Source of the DNA: DAOUTY01 sp964453665
GTDB lineage: Bacteria; Chloroflexota; Dehalococcoidia; SZUA-161
Direction of reading: 5' to 3'
Length of the DNA: 16,338 nt
NCBI GenBank assembly: GCA_964453665.1
Contig: CAYVQT010000064.1
Coordinates: forward strand, 1 to 16,338
In this document: piece after piece, positions 6,261-13,902 of the stretch
Position numbering within the stretch: the stretch's first letter is position 1
Layout: each line of letters begins with the position of its first letter
The notes under the pieces: model-generated
What the model was told of the DNA's origin: nothing
Databases searched by the model: none
What the model saw: only the letters and a program-made list of their open reading frames with translations
Made by a program: the position numbers and the translations under genes

Positions 6261-6677
6261 TTATTTGGGCGCTGGCTTAAATTTGGGCAGGAGCCAGTCC
6301 TGGTCTTCCACCTTTTCGAATACAAGCTCGACGGGCATGTCGATGTAGATATCCTCGTTCTTACAGCCAATTATGTTGGTGTGTATACGTGGGCCTTCCT
6401 CCAGCTCAACAATTGCCACGTTATAGGGCGTGTCCCAGGCCGGATAGAATGCCTGGTAGGTGACCTGCCAGGAAAAAATATTGGCTTTACCGCTGGATTT
6501 AGTCCACTCATGGTTCACGCTCATGCACCTTGGGCAGAGGTTGCTTGGAGGAAAGCGGAAAAAACCACAGTCATTGCATTTCTGGAGCAGAAGCTCCTGT
6601 CTCTGGCATCCATCCCAGAAGGGCTTGGATTCTTCGCTGGGCGTCGGGAGCGGTTTGGGCAGCTTAAACTCTGCCAT
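6261..6677 (-). CDS. DUF35 / OB-fold acyl-CoA-associated protein with zinc ribbon
   Basis: A 138-residue protein with the two parts of the DUF35 family: an N-terminal rubredoxin-like zinc ribbon (CNDC at 34-37 and CPRC at 48-51) and a C-terminal OB fold (about 65-130, with the IVELEEGPRI strand). Such proteins bind a thiolase-fold partner and help position acyl-CoA; ChsH2's DUF35 domain binds the aldolase Ltp2 in actinobacterial steroid side-chain breakdown, and archaeal homologues bridge acetoacetyl-CoA thiolase and HMG-CoA synthase. Only 4 nt separate it from the upstream thiolase-fold gene, whose last codons and stop (AGGAGGTGA) form its ribosome binding site, so the two are translationally coupled and probably made in equal amounts. 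No MaoC hydratase domain is attached, unlike ChsH2. The family is clear from motif and context. Confidence 0.88.
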   Translation of the reverse strand: MAEFKLPKPLPTPSEESKPFWDGCQRQELLLQKCNDCGFFRFPPSNLCPRCMSVNHEWTKSSGKANIFSWQVTYQAFYPAWDTPYNVAIVELEEGPRIHTNIIGCKNEDIYIDMPVELVFEKVEDQDWLLPKFKPAPK

Positions 6678-6681
6678 ATGC

Positions 6682-7851
6682 TCACCTCCTCAAGATTAAA
6701 GAAGAGAAGCTGAAGGTCGGAGGATACTCATTAACCACACCGCCGAATCCGGTTATCAGGGTAGTCTCTGCATCCTTTACCTGTCGTTCCCCACATTCTC
6801 CTCTTAGCTGGCGAACCCCCTCGATTATGTGGCCCATGCCCATAGTATGGCCTTCTGAAAGCAGACCACCGGCTGTGTTGCAGGGTATCTCACCGCCAAG
6901 CTCTATCTTGCCGCTCTCAACGAAAGGGCCGCTCTCTCCTATTTTACAGAAGCCTGTAGCTTCCACTTGTGTAAGAAAAACGATAGTGAAAGCATCGTAA
7001 AACTGGCAGACATCGATGTCCTTTGGTGTCATACCTGCCATCTTGAATGCAGTTTCACCTGCTCTTGCCCAAGAAGCCCAATCAGAGATTTCGGGATTAC
7101 GCCACGGGCGTAGGAGAGGCGCTCCGTGCGCCTGCCCCCAGCCGCTGATGTAGACGGGACGGTTCCTCAGGTCCCTTGCTCTCTCGGCAGTAGTCACTAC
7201 AACGGCGCCGCCGCCGTCTGTCCAGGGGCAGCAGTCCAAAGCGCGCAGTGGCTCTGATATCCAGCGTGAATTTTCATAATCCTCAAGTGTAATCGGCTTA
7301 CCGTACATCTGGGCATTCGGGTTGAGGCAGGCATGCTTCCTGCACGTGACGGCTATAGATCCCAGTTGCTTGTAGGTCGTTCCGAAATCGTGTATATGCC
7401 TGCGGGCCACCTGGGCCAGAAATGGTACCGCTGAAATTTCTCCGTAGGGTAGAGTAAACTCAAATCCGGGCGGCAATCCGAGTGGGACGTCCGCGGGGTT
7501 GTTTTGCCATCCATAGCAGCAGACCACGGTGTGGCACATCCCGGAATTAACGGCCATAGCAGCTATCTGCGTTATGGCGATCGGGGTAGAACCACCGCAG
7601 TCTACAGTAGCAGTGAAGTTTGATGAAATACCTAAAAGGTCAGCGACTCTCCCGGCAAAACCATGTCGCTCGCCTTGCTGTGACGGGTGCACAAACAAGA
7701 GACCATCGACATCATCTTTCCTAAGGCCGGCATCTTCAATGGCTCTTTTACAGCCTTCCAGAGCGAAGTCCATGGTGCTTATCCCGGCCATCTTTTTGCC
7801 GAGCCTGGTAAGACCGACGCCGACAATAGCACACTTATCTTTGAGGTTCAA
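6682..7851 (-). CDS. SCP-x / Ltp2-like thiolase-fold protein (acyl-CoA thiolase or retro-aldolase)
   Basis: This 389-residue protein has the thiolase fold of the sterol-carrier-protein-x/lipid-transfer group: CAIVGVGLTRLG at the N-terminus, a possible nucleophile Cys85 in TVDCGG, YDAF (285-288) in place of the NEAF of classical thiolases, and NTAGGLLSEGHTMGMG (325-340) with His335. The terminal Cys-containing CxG loop of biosynthetic thiolases is replaced by TGFGGVVNEYPP. Relatives either cleave 3-ketoacyl-CoA or, like Ltp2 with a DUF35 partner, split a 3-hydroxyacyl-CoA by a retro-aldol reaction. The adjacent coupled DUF35 gene favours a complex of that kind; the presence of Cys85 leaves thiolysis open. 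Start is TTG at 7851-7849, favoured by GGGGGTGAT just upstream and by the family N-terminus; an ATG is not available nearby. Confidence 0.87.
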   Translation of the reverse strand: MNLKDKCAIVGVGLTRLGKKMAGISTMDFALEGCKRAIEDAGLRKDDVDGLLFVHPSQQGERHGFAGRVADLLGISSNFTATVDCGGSTPIAITQIAAMAVNSGMCHTVVCCYGWQNNPADVPLGLPPGFEFTLPYGEISAVPFLAQVARRHIHDFGTTYKQLGSIAVTCRKHACLNPNAQMYGKPITLEDYENSRWISEPLRALDCCPWTDGGGAVVVTTAERARDLRNRPVYISGWGQAHGAPLLRPWRNPEISDWASWARAGETAFKMAGMTPKDIDVCQFYDAFTIVFLTQVEATGFCKIGESGPFVESGKIELGGEIPCNTAGGLLSEGHTMGMGHIIEGVRQLRGECGERQVKDAETTLITGFGGVVNEYPPTFSFSSLILRR

Positions 7852-7891
7852 TGTATCACCCCCTTATTTGAGTCGCGGGAGGTTTAGGATG

Positions 7892-8830
7892 TTAGCCGCC
7901 TAAAGACAGGATTCGGGCGGCGTTATCGCTCAGGATTGCGGTGACCTCGGCCTCTGTGAAGTTTATCCCTTCAGGGGCGTTTTGCGGCAGCTCCCTGATC
8001 AAGTCTGCGTAGTCTTTGGTAGACATGAGAGCGGCTACAAAAGGATTGTCGGTGCCGAAGAGGACCCTATTAGGACCGAGGCGGTCGAAAGCGTGCCTCA
8101 AGACCTGACAGAACTTGAAGTAGTTGCCCCTGGCTACGTCCTGCCATGCAGATACGTCGGTTAAAATATTGTATCTAAGGCCAGCCAGATAAAATAGCTG
8201 CTCGTGCCATCCAAAAGCCATGTGACCGGCGGTAACTGTCAGATTGGGGAAGTCCTGCACGACGTCGTCGAGATATATAGGATCACCATACTTAGCGCGT
8301 AGGGGTGCCGCACCAAGCTGGCCGGTGTGACATGTTACCGGCAACTGGAGTTCGGAAGCCTTTTCGAGGACGCGGTAAGTATTGGGTTCGTTCATAAAAT
8401 AACCCGTCTGGGGATAGAGGTTCAGCCCCTTAAGACCCCATTCATTGATGGCGCGTTCAAGCAGTTCAACTGCGTCCGGTCTGCGGGGATCAACCGTGGC
8501 AAATGCAATTATCCTGTCGGGGTGCCGGCTCTGGAGGTCTGCATATGCCTTGAGTTGACCTTCGAGGGACATCTTCGGTTCTCCGAAGAGAATCCAGTAG
8601 TCCATGGGCAGAAGAACCGTTTTATCAATCCCGCCGGCATCCATATCGCGTATAAGGGCTTCGCCCTCTGCGTCCCACAGGGTGGGGATCATGGTTTCTC
8701 TTATAACTTCCAATGGCATTTCCATACCTAGCTGCTTCATGCCGTTTAGATACATATTAGTTACGGCTTGCCACCAGCCCTCAGGGTACCATTCCTCAGC
8801 TACCAGGTGATAATGAGCATCGATAAGCAT
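7892..8830 (-). CDS. Amidohydrolase family 2 (ACMSD-like) metal-dependent hydrolase/decarboxylase
   Basis: The 312-residue protein is an amidohydrolase-2 TIM barrel. Visible metal and catalytic residues are DAHYH (His6, His8), CHTG (His168), AGHMAFGWHE (His203) and FGTDNPF (Asp261), the set used by the aminocarboxymuconate-semialdehyde decarboxylase group. Members of this family carry out non-oxidative decarboxylation of aromatic or enol acids, or hydrolyse cyclic diketones and lactones, usually with Zn or Mn. Inside a beta-oxidation operon, ring opening or decarboxylation of an intermediate is a reasonable inference, not a demonstrated role. Start at ATG 8830 is supported by AAGGAGG with a short spacer. 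There is no signal peptide. It sits 46 nt after one acyl-CoA dehydrogenase gene and 40 nt before the thiolase-fold gene, in the same transcript. Confidence 0.87.
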   Translation of the reverse strand: MLIDAHYHLVAEEWYPEGWWQAVTNMYLNGMKQLGMEMPLEVIRETMIPTLWDAEGEALIRDMDAGGIDKTVLLPMDYWILFGEPKMSLEGQLKAYADLQSRHPDRIIAFATVDPRRPDAVELLERAINEWGLKGLNLYPQTGYFMNEPNTYRVLEKASELQLPVTCHTGQLGAAPLRAKYGDPIYLDDVVQDFPNLTVTAGHMAFGWHEQLFYLAGLRYNILTDVSAWQDVARGNYFKFCQVLRHAFDRLGPNRVLFGTDNPFVAALMSTKDYADLIRELPQNAPEGINFTEAEVTAILSDNAARILSLGG

Positions 8831-8876
8831 TACCCCTCCTTTCTACGATCACAGCCTCTTATATCTTATCAACGAC

Positions 8877-10040
8877 TTAGGGTCTGGGCAGACCCAGGCC
8901 GGCGATTGCAATTAGGATCCTCTCGATCTCGTTGCTACCGCCGCCGACAGCCTGCATCAGGGAGAACTTATACTCCCACCCGATGTATCCGTCGTACGGA
9001 GCTCGATCCCCTCTATCCAGTGGCCCGTAGAGGCCCAGTATCTGCATTGCGGTATTGGCCAGGCGTCGCTCAAGTTCACTGGTGAAAATCTTGGTCATAG
9101 AAGCCTCGGCGAAGGGGATGGTCCCCTTGCCCAGCAGCCAGGCTACGCGATAAGCGAATAAACGCCCGATCTCCAGGTCGATTGCCAGTTGGGCCAGCCT
9201 CTGCCGTATTACAGGGTCCTCACTAAGGGGTTTCCCATTGCGGTGTGTTTCCCTGGCATACTGTACGATTTCTTCGAATAATCGCTGATGCTGAGCGACA
9301 CAACCACCCATGAAGACCCTTTCGTGGTCAAGGGCAACGGTGAGATAATGCCAGCCCTGGTTGAGCTCGCCGACGACAGCGCTTTTGGGAACGCGTACAT
9401 TGTCAAAGAAGACCTCATAATTGTAATAGTCCCACATGGTGTCGAGTTCACTCACCGTAATGCCCGGGGTCTTCATATCGACGATGAACATGCTGATGCC
9501 CCGGTGCTTCTTGGGGGCATCGGGATCGGTCCTGACCGTCATCCAGGCATAGTCTGCCTGCCCTGCGAAGCTGGTGAACATCTTCTGCCCGTTGATGACG
9601 TATTCATCGCCATCGAGTAAAGCTGTAGTCTGGCAGCTGGCAAGGTCGGAACCGGCGTTTGGTTCGGTATAGCCGAGGCAAAAGACGACCTCGCCTTTGA
9701 GAATTTTAGTCAGGAACTCCTTCTTTTGCTCCTCGGTTCCGACGCGGATGAGGGAGGGACCCACCATGTTTTGCGCCAGGATATGGGCCCCTGCGGGCGC
9801 TCTGGAGCGCATCATCTCTTCGCTGTAAACAAGCTGCTGTGTGTAGGGGCGTCCGAGGCCGCCGTACTCTTTTGGCCATCCCACGCCCAGCCAGCCCTTT
9901 TCCGCTAGCTTGCGGGTGAAATCGCGGCTGAACAGCTCATACGGCGTCCGTCCCTTGTGCTCGGGACCCAGCTCCTTGCGAAGAAAGTCTCGAATCTCCT
10001 GCCTGAAGGCTTCTTCCTCTGGTGTGAACCCGAAGTCCAT
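8877..10040 (-). CDS. Acyl-CoA dehydrogenase, LDxER catalytic type
   Basis: A 387-residue acyl-CoA dehydrogenase with all expected segments: WLGVGWPKEYGG (50-61), YTEPNAGSDLAS (124-135) contacting FAD and substrate, NGQKMFTSFA (150-159) and QGWHYLTVALDHER (228-241). The catalytic base is most likely Glu240 in LDHER, the position used by isovaleryl-CoA dehydrogenase, because the C-terminal site (GGGSNEI, 366-372) lacks Glu. That C-terminal wording is typical of the actinobacterial FadE-like enzymes acting on branched or polycyclic acyl-CoA. It is expected to desaturate a CoA ester at C2-C3 and pass electrons to an electron-transfer flavoprotein, which is not encoded here. The start follows GGGAGG. 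The next upstream gene, 38 nt away, is a dehydrogenase without catalytic acids, so the two may form a heteromer. Confidence 0.92.
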   Translation of the reverse strand: MDFGFTPEEEAFRQEIRDFLRKELGPEHKGRTPYELFSRDFTRKLAEKGWLGVGWPKEYGGLGRPYTQQLVYSEEMMRSRAPAGAHILAQNMVGPSLIRVGTEEQKKEFLTKILKGEVVFCLGYTEPNAGSDLASCQTTALLDGDEYVINGQKMFTSFAGQADYAWMTVRTDPDAPKKHRGISMFIVDMKTPGITVSELDTMWDYYNYEVFFDNVRVPKSAVVGELNQGWHYLTVALDHERVFMGGCVAQHQRLFEEIVQYARETHRNGKPLSEDPVIRQRLAQLAIDLEIGRLFAYRVAWLLGKGTIPFAEASMTKIFTSELERRLANTAMQILGLYGPLDRGDRAPYDGYIGWEYKFSLMQAVGGGSNEIERILIAIAGLGLPRP

Positions 10041-10078
10041 TGCGCCTCCCTTTTGCCAACGTTCGGTTCGATAGTGGC

Positions 10079-11212
10079 TTAGAGTCCCATTTGCTGGGCG
10101 ACTATCTCCTTGTGGTAGTCGCTATCGCCGAAAACAACATCTGCCGCCTTGGCCCTGCGGTAGTAAAGTCCTATGTCATGGTCCCTGCTGAGGCCGATCG
10201 CGCCGTGACACTGAACTGCCCGCTCCGTTACGAATTTATAAGCCTGATTGATCCACGCTTTAGCGGCTGCGATGTCTCCTGGGGTCGCCATGCCCTCAGA
10301 GAGCATCCAGGAGACCTTGTACATAAGGTTTCTGCTTGTAGCAGCGCTGGTCCACATATTAGCGCAATAGTGCTGAATCACCTGGAAGGTCCCTATTGGT
10401 CGCTTGTACTGAACGCGTTCCTTAACGTAATCAAGGGTCATATCAAGGCTTGCTTCCAGTCCACCAACTGACTCAGCGCATTTAGCCATGATAGCTTGGT
10501 CAAGGGTCTTGGCAACGATAGGCCACCCTTTATCGAGTTCGCCCAGCATGTTTGACTTGGACACGGTGACATTCTCAAAGACAACTTCGCAGAGCTTGTC
10601 CATGCCAATAGTGGGGATGACTTCATACTTGATGCCGGGGCTCTTGGCATCCACTATGAACAAGGTAATGCCCTCTTCGGGGTTAGCGGCTTCTTTGGTT
10701 CTGGTAGCGACGATTATGTAGTCTGCGATATGGGCATTCTCTACAAACAGCTTGGTCCCATTGATAATAAAGTTGTCTCCCTGAGCGACAGCCTTGGTTT
10801 CAACGCAGGCCGAGTCGTACCTAACATTAGGCTCATACAGGGCCATGGTGGCGATCATATCGCCCTTTGCTATCTTGGGCAGGAACTCCTTTTTCTGCTC
10901 ATCCGTGCCCGCTGACAATATAGGCAGGCTGCCTAGGACGACAGTGCAGAAAAAAGGTCCAGGAAGGATATTGCGTCCCATCTCCTGAAGCAGAATTATA
11001 AGGTCCATATAGCCCATTTCCTGGCCGCCATATTCCTCTGGTAGTACCAGTCCCATCCAGCCCAGATCCGCCATCTTGCCCCATAACTCGGGGGAGTAGC
11101 CTTTTTCGTTCTCTTCCAGCTCTCGGACAAGGGTCTTCGGGCATTCCTTGATAAGAAAGTCCTTGGCCATCGTTTTCAGCATTTCCTGTTCTTCTGTCAG
11201 GTCGAGATTCAT
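10079..11212 (-). CDS. Acyl-CoA dehydrogenase homologue, probable non-catalytic subunit
   Basis: The 377-residue protein has the dehydrogenase layout (MGLVLPEEYGG 53-63, NGTKLFVENA 151-160, RVQYKRPIG 266-274, CHGAIGLSRDHDIGLYYRRAKA 335-356). The helix position for the catalytic Glu reads LDQAI, with Ala240 where Glu should be, and the C-terminal position reads FGDSDYHKE (361-369) instead of YEGT. The FAD/substrate segment is also weak: YEPNVRYDSA (126-135) replaces TEPNAGSDxA. In actinobacterial steroid degradation, heterotetrameric acyl-CoA dehydrogenases pair a subunit like this with a catalytic one. The neighbours at 8877-10040 and 12521-13717 keep a catalytic Glu and are candidate partners. 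AAGGAG six nt before ATG 11212 sets the start. Membership in the family is certain; the non-catalytic role is inferred from the missing residues. Confidence 0.9.
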   Translation of the reverse strand: MNLDLTEEQEMLKTMAKDFLIKECPKTLVRELEENEKGYSPELWGKMADLGWMGLVLPEEYGGQEMGYMDLIILLQEMGRNILPGPFFCTVVLGSLPILSAGTDEQKKEFLPKIAKGDMIATMALYEPNVRYDSACVETKAVAQGDNFIINGTKLFVENAHIADYIIVATRTKEAANPEEGITLFIVDAKSPGIKYEVIPTIGMDKLCEVVFENVTVSKSNMLGELDKGWPIVAKTLDQAIMAKCAESVGGLEASLDMTLDYVKERVQYKRPIGTFQVIQHYCANMWTSAATSRNLMYKVSWMLSEGMATPGDIAAAKAWINQAYKFVTERAVQCHGAIGLSRDHDIGLYYRRAKAADVVFGDSDYHKEIVAQQMGL

Positions 11213-11233
11213 TTCAAACTCCTTGTTCAGATT

Positions 11234-12493
11234 TCAACTGAGCCAGGCGCAGTGGCCATCCCAGTACTCTTCTCTCTCCATGATAACTGCAGTTCCCTGG
11301 CCGAAGCCACCACATATGGATGCGCAGCCATATCTGGAGCCCTGCCGGTTCATCTCATGAGCCAGAGTGCCCATGACTCTCATGCCGCTCGCGCCTATGG
11401 CATGGCCGATACACAGAGAATCCCCGTTAACGTTCATCTTCTCGGGGTCTATATTGAGTTCCTTAATCAACGTGAGGGGCACTGCGGCAAAGGCTTCGTT
11501 TGTTTCCCAGAGGTCTATATCGGCAGGGTCGAGACCTGCTCTCGACAGCGCCTGCCTCGATGCCATAGTAGCGCTGTATCCCATTATAGCGGGGTCACAC
11601 GCAGCCCAGGCGATGGACCGTACGGTTATCATTGGCACAAGGCCCAACTCCCTGGCTTTCTCCTTGGGCATAAACACACCTACCGCGGCTCCGTCGCTCT
11701 GTTTAGATGAGCTGGCGGCCGTGACCCTTCCATTTTCCTTGTACAATGTGGGAAGCTCGCGCAATCTCTCTATGGTCGTGTCCGGCCTGACATCCTCGTC
11801 ATAGTCAACGATTTTAGAAGTGCCATCGGCTAACTTGCCTTCCATCGGTATTATCTCGTGTTTAAACTTGCCTTCCCTGTAAGCTGCTGCTGCCCTCAGG
11901 TTGCTTCTCAACGCCCATTGGTCCTGGTCTTCCCTGGTGATATCGAACTTCTCAGCCAGGTTCTCGGCTGTTATCCCCATGCCTATCATAGCTCCCTGGT
12001 CAACTACTTCCCACAGCTTTGGGTTCGGTAGCCCCCGTGAAGTTGCGCCGGTGGCTATCGCTTCCTCCATCATCTTCTCCATGTCCGTGTCGAAGGTCCA
12101 GAGTGGAATGGGGAAGTGGGAGCAGCTTTCGAAGCCGCCAGAGATAACTATATCCTCAATACCCAATTGGATAGCCATGATACCAAATTGAGCTCCTGCC
12201 ATGCTGGAGGTACAGGCGCGGTCCACACTCAGCCCCCGGGTCTCGAAGGGGCATGTCATCAGGCCTACGCTTCTGCCGGGATTTGCCTGCTCACCTGACA
12301 TGTTTGGCGAGCCCATTGTGACCTCGTCGATCATTGACCTGTCCAGCTTTGTACGCTTGAGCAACTCCTCGATTACCTGCGTTGCCAGGTCATCACCACG
12401 CATGTGCGAGAAGAATCCGGGTCTTTTCTGGCTACCCCTTCCGAACGGAGACCGAGCATAGTCTACCATTACTACTTCTCGTACTTCAGTCAT
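11234..12493 (-). CDS. Thiolase (acetyl-CoA acyltransferase)
   Basis: The 419-residue protein is a classical thiolase that splits a 3-ketoacyl-CoA with CoA, the last step of a beta-oxidation turn. The nucleophile is Cys94 in DRACTSSMAG, the NEAF loop is at 332-335, the base pair of residues is His364 in CIGHAIGASG and Cys394 in SICGGFGQG. The stretch before the His is NGDSLCIGH rather than the usual NGGAIALGH, a departure that may reflect a different acyl pocket. The N-terminal VVMVDYARSPFGRG is the family start, and AAGGAGG eight nt before ATG 12493 agrees with it. It lies between two acyl-CoA dehydrogenase genes with gaps of 21 and 27 nt. A biosynthetic direction is possible in principle, but the surrounding dehydrogenases favour degradation. 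Confidence 0.93.
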   Translation of the reverse strand: MTEVREVVMVDYARSPFGRGSQKRPGFFSHMRGDDLATQVIEELLKRTKLDRSMIDEVTMGSPNMSGEQANPGRSVGLMTCPFETRGLSVDRACTSSMAGAQFGIMAIQLGIEDIVISGGFESCSHFPIPLWTFDTDMEKMMEEAIATGATSRGLPNPKLWEVVDQGAMIGMGITAENLAEKFDITREDQDQWALRSNLRAAAAYREGKFKHEIIPMEGKLADGTSKIVDYDEDVRPDTTIERLRELPTLYKENGRVTAASSSKQSDGAAVGVFMPKEKARELGLVPMITVRSIAWAACDPAIMGYSATMASRQALSRAGLDPADIDLWETNEAFAAVPLTLIKELNIDPEKMNVNGDSLCIGHAIGASGMRVMGTLAHEMNRQGSRYGCASICGGFGQGTAVIMEREEYWDGHCAWLS

Positions 12494-12520
12494 CTAATGT
12501 TCCTCCTTGATATAATACAA

Positions 12521-13717
12521 TTACCAGCTTCTGGGTAGGCCCAAGGCCATTGTGCAGACCAGGTTTCTCATGATTTCGGATGTGCCGCCTCCCATGTTCA
12601 GTCCCATAACGACCTGATAGTAATTAACGTATTTGCCGTAGAGAGGAGCCCATCTGGAGGTCTCCACTTGCCCGTAGAGCCCCAAGATCTCGCAAGCGGT
12701 GTAGGTCAGGCGCTGTGTTAACTCGGTGACGAGGAACTTTGCGCCCGCGGCGAGTGGAGCGGCTGTCATCAAACCTCCGGTTATCTGGTTCCACACCACT
12801 GAGTGTGAATATGCCAGACCGGCTTCGACCTCAACTTCCATCTGGGCCAGTTTGTTTCGCACCAACGGGTTCTTTGCTAAGGGTTCGCTGCCCCATTTCG
12901 TTTCGTTGCAGAATTGAACCAGGTCCTCGAGGTCTCTCTTGGCTTTTGAAAACAGGTCAATCATAGAGCGCTCGAAGTTCGACGTCATCTGGGAGGCAAT
13001 CCAGCCCTGGTTCTCCTCGCCAACTCTGTTGCGCACCGGCACACGGACGTCATCTAGGAAGACCTCGTTGAACATATGCCCGCCGACCATGCTGTAGAGA
13101 GGGCGTATGGTTATGCCCGGTGATTTCATATCCACCAGGAAGAAAGAAATACCGCGGCTTCTCTTCTCCTCGGGATTGGTTCTTGCGACCATCATACCCC
13201 AGCCAGCGCGGTGGGCTCCGCTGGTCCACATCTTCTGCCCGTTGACGATGTAATCGTCGCCGTTCCTGACGGCACGGGTCGTGAGACATGCCAGGTCAGA
13301 GCCGGCATTCGGTTCGCTCCACAGTTGACACCAGTCTCGCTCGGCCCTGCCCATAGGAGGCAGGTGTTCCATCTTCTGTTCTTCGTTTGCCGTTACGAGC
13401 AGGGTTGGAGCAAGCATGCCTACGCCGATGGGGTCCACTCCCTGCGCCCTGTGGTAACCCCTGACCTCATTGAAAATAAACTGCTCGATCAGAGGGGCGT
13501 CGCGCCCGCCGTATTCCTTAGGCCAGGCCATAGCTATCCAGCCCTTTGCTGCGAGCTTCCTCCCCATCTGCTTGTGGAACTCCCAGCAGTGGTCAAATTC
13601 GAATAGCGCCTCCATAGAGGCATCAAATTCGACCGGACAGTTCTTCATCTCCTCCCTGAAAAAATCATCGAATTCCTTTCTCAACGCTTCTTGTTCAGGT
13701 GTGTAGCTAAAATCCAA
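12521..13717 (-). CDS. Acyl-CoA dehydrogenase, first gene of the large operon (TTG start)
   Basis: The 398-residue enzyme has WIAMAWPKEYGG (60-71), LWSEPNAGSDLACLTTRAV (132-150), NGQKMWTSGAHRAGWG (159-174) and a C-terminal GGGTSEIMRNLV (376-387). The catalytic base is probably Glu249 in the helix stretch TSNFERSM; the C-terminal site has no Glu. This pattern matches FadE-type dehydrogenases of large or branched acyl-CoA substrates. The start codon is TTG (13717-13715): AAGGAG lies seven nt upstream, the protein then begins DFSYTPEQEAL as in relatives, and no ATG or GTG fits. It opens a run of eight genes with gaps of 4-46 nt, driven by the promoter at 13869-13899 with about 145 nt of leader. 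It could be the catalytic partner of the acid-less homologue two genes downstream. Confidence 0.91.
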   Translation of the reverse strand: MDFSYTPEQEALRKEFDDFFREEMKNCPVEFDASMEALFEFDHCWEFHKQMGRKLAAKGWIAMAWPKEYGGRDAPLIEQFIFNEVRGYHRAQGVDPIGVGMLAPTLLVTANEEQKMEHLPPMGRAERDWCQLWSEPNAGSDLACLTTRAVRNGDDYIVNGQKMWTSGAHRAGWGMMVARTNPEEKRSRGISFFLVDMKSPGITIRPLYSMVGGHMFNEVFLDDVRVPVRNRVGEENQGWIASQMTSNFERSMIDLFSKAKRDLEDLVQFCNETKWGSEPLAKNPLVRNKLAQMEVEVEAGLAYSHSVVWNQITGGLMTAAPLAAGAKFLVTELTQRLTYTACEILGLYGQVETSRWAPLYGKYVNYYQVVMGLNMGGGTSEIMRNLVCTMALGLPRSW

Positions 13718-13868
13718 AGCTAGTCTCCTTTCTGACTATGATTGCTCTTGAGTGTTTATATGCGTTAAGAGTTGTATAACAAAGGCTGGTTTTGCATTTG
13801 TATGCGCTAACAATAACGTGGTGCTCATGTATGTTGTTTTATCACTTTTAATCCTGTCGGTAGATTTT

Positions 13869-13899
13869 ATTATAGAGGATGGCGTAAGTTGGCTTTCAA
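13869..13899 (-). promoter_or_regulatory. Sigma70-type promoter of the eight-gene acyl-CoA operon
   Basis: On the minus strand TTGAAA (13899-13894) precedes a perfect TATAAT (13874-13869) with a 19-nt spacer, slightly longer than ideal. The -35 box lies just beyond the stop codon of the PaaG-like gene (ending at 13903). Transcription from near 13862 would give a leader of about 145 nt before the TTG start at 13717. No terminator hairpin separates the two genes, so read-through is also possible. Confidence 0.5.
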
Positions 13900-13902
13900 A
13901 GA

